A stretch of DNA of 64,000 bases from an uncultured Bacteroidota bacterium (GTDB lineage Bacteria; Bacteroidota; Bacteroidia; Flavobacteriales; Flavobacteriaceae): contig CACDPE010000004.1 in assembly GCA_902554655.1 (NCBI GenBank), positions 1-64,000 of the forward strand, given 5' to 3'. The position numbers and the translations under genes were made by a program. Shown here one piece after another: positions 62,631-64,000 of the stretch. Numbering within the stretch: position 1 is the first letter of the stretch; the number at the start of each line of letters is the position of its first letter. Under the pieces are notes generated by a model, which was given only the letters and a program-made list of their open reading frames with translations, made no database searches and was not told where the DNA came from.

Positions 62631-64000
62631 ATGATAATTAACCATTTAAAATATACACTAGTATTCTTTTTATTTTCTATTCATTCTCAAGAGATTCCAC
62701 CTATACAATCTTTTCAGCCTGATGATTACGATGCTGATATACAAAATTGGATGATTACTCAATCAGATGATGGTTCTATTGTCGTTGCTAATAGTTCAGG
62801 TATTCTGACTTATAACGGCTCTTGGAATTTTTATGAATCTCCGAACAGCACTATTATTAGATCTGTTAAGTATATTGATGGAAAAATATATTCTGGAAAA
62901 AACACAGATTTTGGATTTTGGTCTAAAAATTCTAAAGGTGAATATTCATATATATCAATTCCTGAAAAATTTGATTTTCAATTGATTGAGGATGAGGAAT
63001 TTTGGGATATTAAAAAATTGAGAAATTGGATTGTTTTTCAATCGCTTTCAAGACTAATTTTTGTAGATAACAGTTCTCAAAATATCAAAGTTATTGAGCC
63101 TGGAGGTGCAATCACTAAATCTTTTGAAATAGATAAGTCACTTTTTTTTCACATGCCTGATCAAGGAATTTTTACTGTCAAAGACGGTAGTGTAACTCCT
63201 TTTTTAACAAATAAAATTTTTAGAGACAATGTTGTTATTAATATGTTTAAAATTGATAATGAATACATTATATTGACTGAAGATGCAGGTTTTTATAAAT
63301 TTATAAATGGTGAATTATCAGAATGGTCAACAGATTTAGACCCAAATAAATTAACTGTTTACTCTGCAACTTTATCATCAGATAATTCCATTTTAATTGG
63401 AACTATTGGTTCTGGTTTTATTAAGTTAAGCCTTTCTGGAAAAGTAGTGGAAAAGTTAAATAAAAGCAATGGTCTTATTAACAACACTGTTTTATCAATT
63501 TTTGAAGATAAAAACCTTAATATTTGGTTGGCTTTAGATAATGGTATTTCTGTAATCAATGATAAATCTCCTTTTAGAATTTTTAATGATTTGGATGGTA
63601 AGTTAGGTGCTGTGTATGCTTACAAAAAATTTAAAGATTTTTCTTATGTAGGAACCAATCAAGGTTTGTTTTTTAAAAACAATTATTCAAATGATGACTT
63701 TCAGCCAGTTGAAGGTACATCAGGTCAAGTTTGGAGTTTAGTTGAATTGGATGGTGAGCTTTTTTGTGGTCACAATCAAGGAACTTTCATTATTAATAAT
63801 TCAATAGCAAAAAAAATCCCTGGAACAAATGGATCCTGGACATTTAAAAAAAGTAATACTAATAATTTAATTTTTGAAGGTCATTATAAAGGGATTAATG
63901 TCCTTGAGAAAAAAAATGGTAATTGGACTTTACGAAATTCATTGCAAGGTTATGATATTTCAGCACGGTTTTTTGAAGTTTCCGACAATAATCAAATCTA
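62631..64000 (+). CDS. beta-propeller sensor-type regulator, N-terminal part (3' truncated by window edge)
   Basis: The frame is open from ATG 62631 to the window end (456 codons and two bases) with no stop. A signal sequence is present (LKYTLVFFLFSIHSQ). The rest is a series of blades of about 40-50 residues with short motifs such as MITQSDDGSIVVANSSGI, IYSGKNTDFGFW, IFEDKNLNIWLALDNGISVIND and FSYVGTNQGLFF, which match the two-component regulator propeller repeats. In Bacteroidota such propellers precede a triple-Tyr (Y_Y_Y) domain, a membrane helix, and a LuxR-type or histidine-kinase output. That part would lie outside the window, so the type of output is unknown. Confidence 0.75.
   Translation, partial: MIINHLKYTLVFFLFSIHSQEIPPIQSFQPDDYDADIQNWMITQSDDGSIVVANSSGILTYNGSWNFYESPNSTIIRSVKYIDGKIYSGKNTDFGFWSKNSKGEYSYISIPEKFDFQLIEDEEFWDIKKLRNWIVFQSLSRLIFVDNSSQNIKVIEPGGAITKSFEIDKSLFFHMPDQGIFTVKDGSVTPFLTNKIFRDNVVINMFKIDNEYIILTEDAGFYKFINGELSEWSTDLDPNKLTVYSATLSSDNSILIGTIGSGFIKLSLSGKVVEKLNKSNGLINNTVLSIFEDKNLNIWLALDNGISVINDKSPFRIFNDLDGKLGAVYAYKKFKDFSYVGTNQGLFFKNNYSNDDFQPVEGTSGQVWSLVELDGELFCGHNQGTFIINNSIAKKIPGTNGSWTFKKSNTNNLIFEGHYKGINVLEKKNGNWTLRNSLQGYDISARFFEVSDNNQI

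Noticed and set aside
1-64000. Search for CRISPR arrays, IS elements, prophage, toxin-antitoxin or defence genes
   Set aside because: No spaced direct repeats, terminal inverted repeats, transposase or related motifs were seen; composition and codon use look uniform along the window.

Overview
The window is a dense, AT-rich (roughly 70% A+T by eye) chromosomal segment from a member of the Bacteroidota, most likely a marine, genome-compact Flavobacteriaceae. The evidence is the set of lineage-restricted families (DUF2452, DUF2480, DUF3078, DUF4270, DUF2723, Big_5/SbsA Ig-like lipoprotein), the alternative complex III plus A1-type cytochrome oxidase cluster, the gene orders rplM-rpsI-rpsB-tsf-pyrH-frr and nusA-infB-SPOR-actA, and repeated TAnnTTTG promoter boxes, which are the Bacteroidota -7 element. 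The marine, streamlined lifestyle is inferred from gene packing: many ATGA or TAATG junctions and overlapping convergent stops. No mobile element, CRISPR array, phage gene or restriction/defence locus is visible, and no gene-free stretch exceeds about 200 bases.

Layout. 1-2270 (+): tail of a DUF2452 gene, lpxH (lipid A) and hflX. 2267-9544 (-): a nine-gene SUF iron-sulfur assembly operon, sufA-B-C-D-S-E, a DUF59/SufT-like gene, DUF2480 and DUF3078. 9635-18635: thiL, aminopeptidase P, an S10 carboxypeptidase-like protein, sdhCAB and an Ig-like lipoprotein. 18707-29622: glyS-xth-aldo/keto reductase; panC-panD-radA; a truncated GT5 glycogen-synthase-like gene with a DUF4270 lipoprotein; a GT2 and rpoN. 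29667-37669 (-): asnS, frr, pyrH, tsf, rpsB, rpsI, rplM and polA. 37798-46084: a thioredoxin-fold protein without CxxC, a giant DUF2723 membrane protein, tRNA-Gln, nusA-infB behind a terminator-like leader, and a SPOR protein. 46253-57380 (+): actABCDEF-coxB-coxA. 57428-60433 (+): ruvB, queG, adenosine deaminase and tRNA-Arg. 60437-64000: a divergent photolyase/cryptochrome, a Rieske lipoprotein, and the start of a propeller-type sensor cut by the right edge.

How the genes work together. SdhCAB feeds electrons to (mena)quinone; alternative complex III (ActA-F) oxidises the quinol and passes electrons through cytochrome c domains to CoxB/CoxA. The SUF operon supplies the clusters needed by SdhB, ActB, QueG and the Rieske protein. 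The translation block covers ribosomal proteins, EF-Ts, RRF, IF2, tRNA ligases and two tRNAs.

I see no unmistakable new multi-gene system. The most interesting signals are (i) TAnnTTTG boxes that abut start codons at several genes and suggest leaderless or ultra-short-leader transcripts, and that supply misleading upstream TTG codons; (ii) a promoter-plus-terminator leader ahead of nusA at the place where rimP is commonly found; (iii) a photolyase homologue with altered flavin-proximal residues packed against a Rieske lipoprotein; (iv) a PolA whose proofreading motifs look lost; and (v) a redox-dead thioredoxin fold. All alignments here were done by eye from memory of the families; no database search was run.
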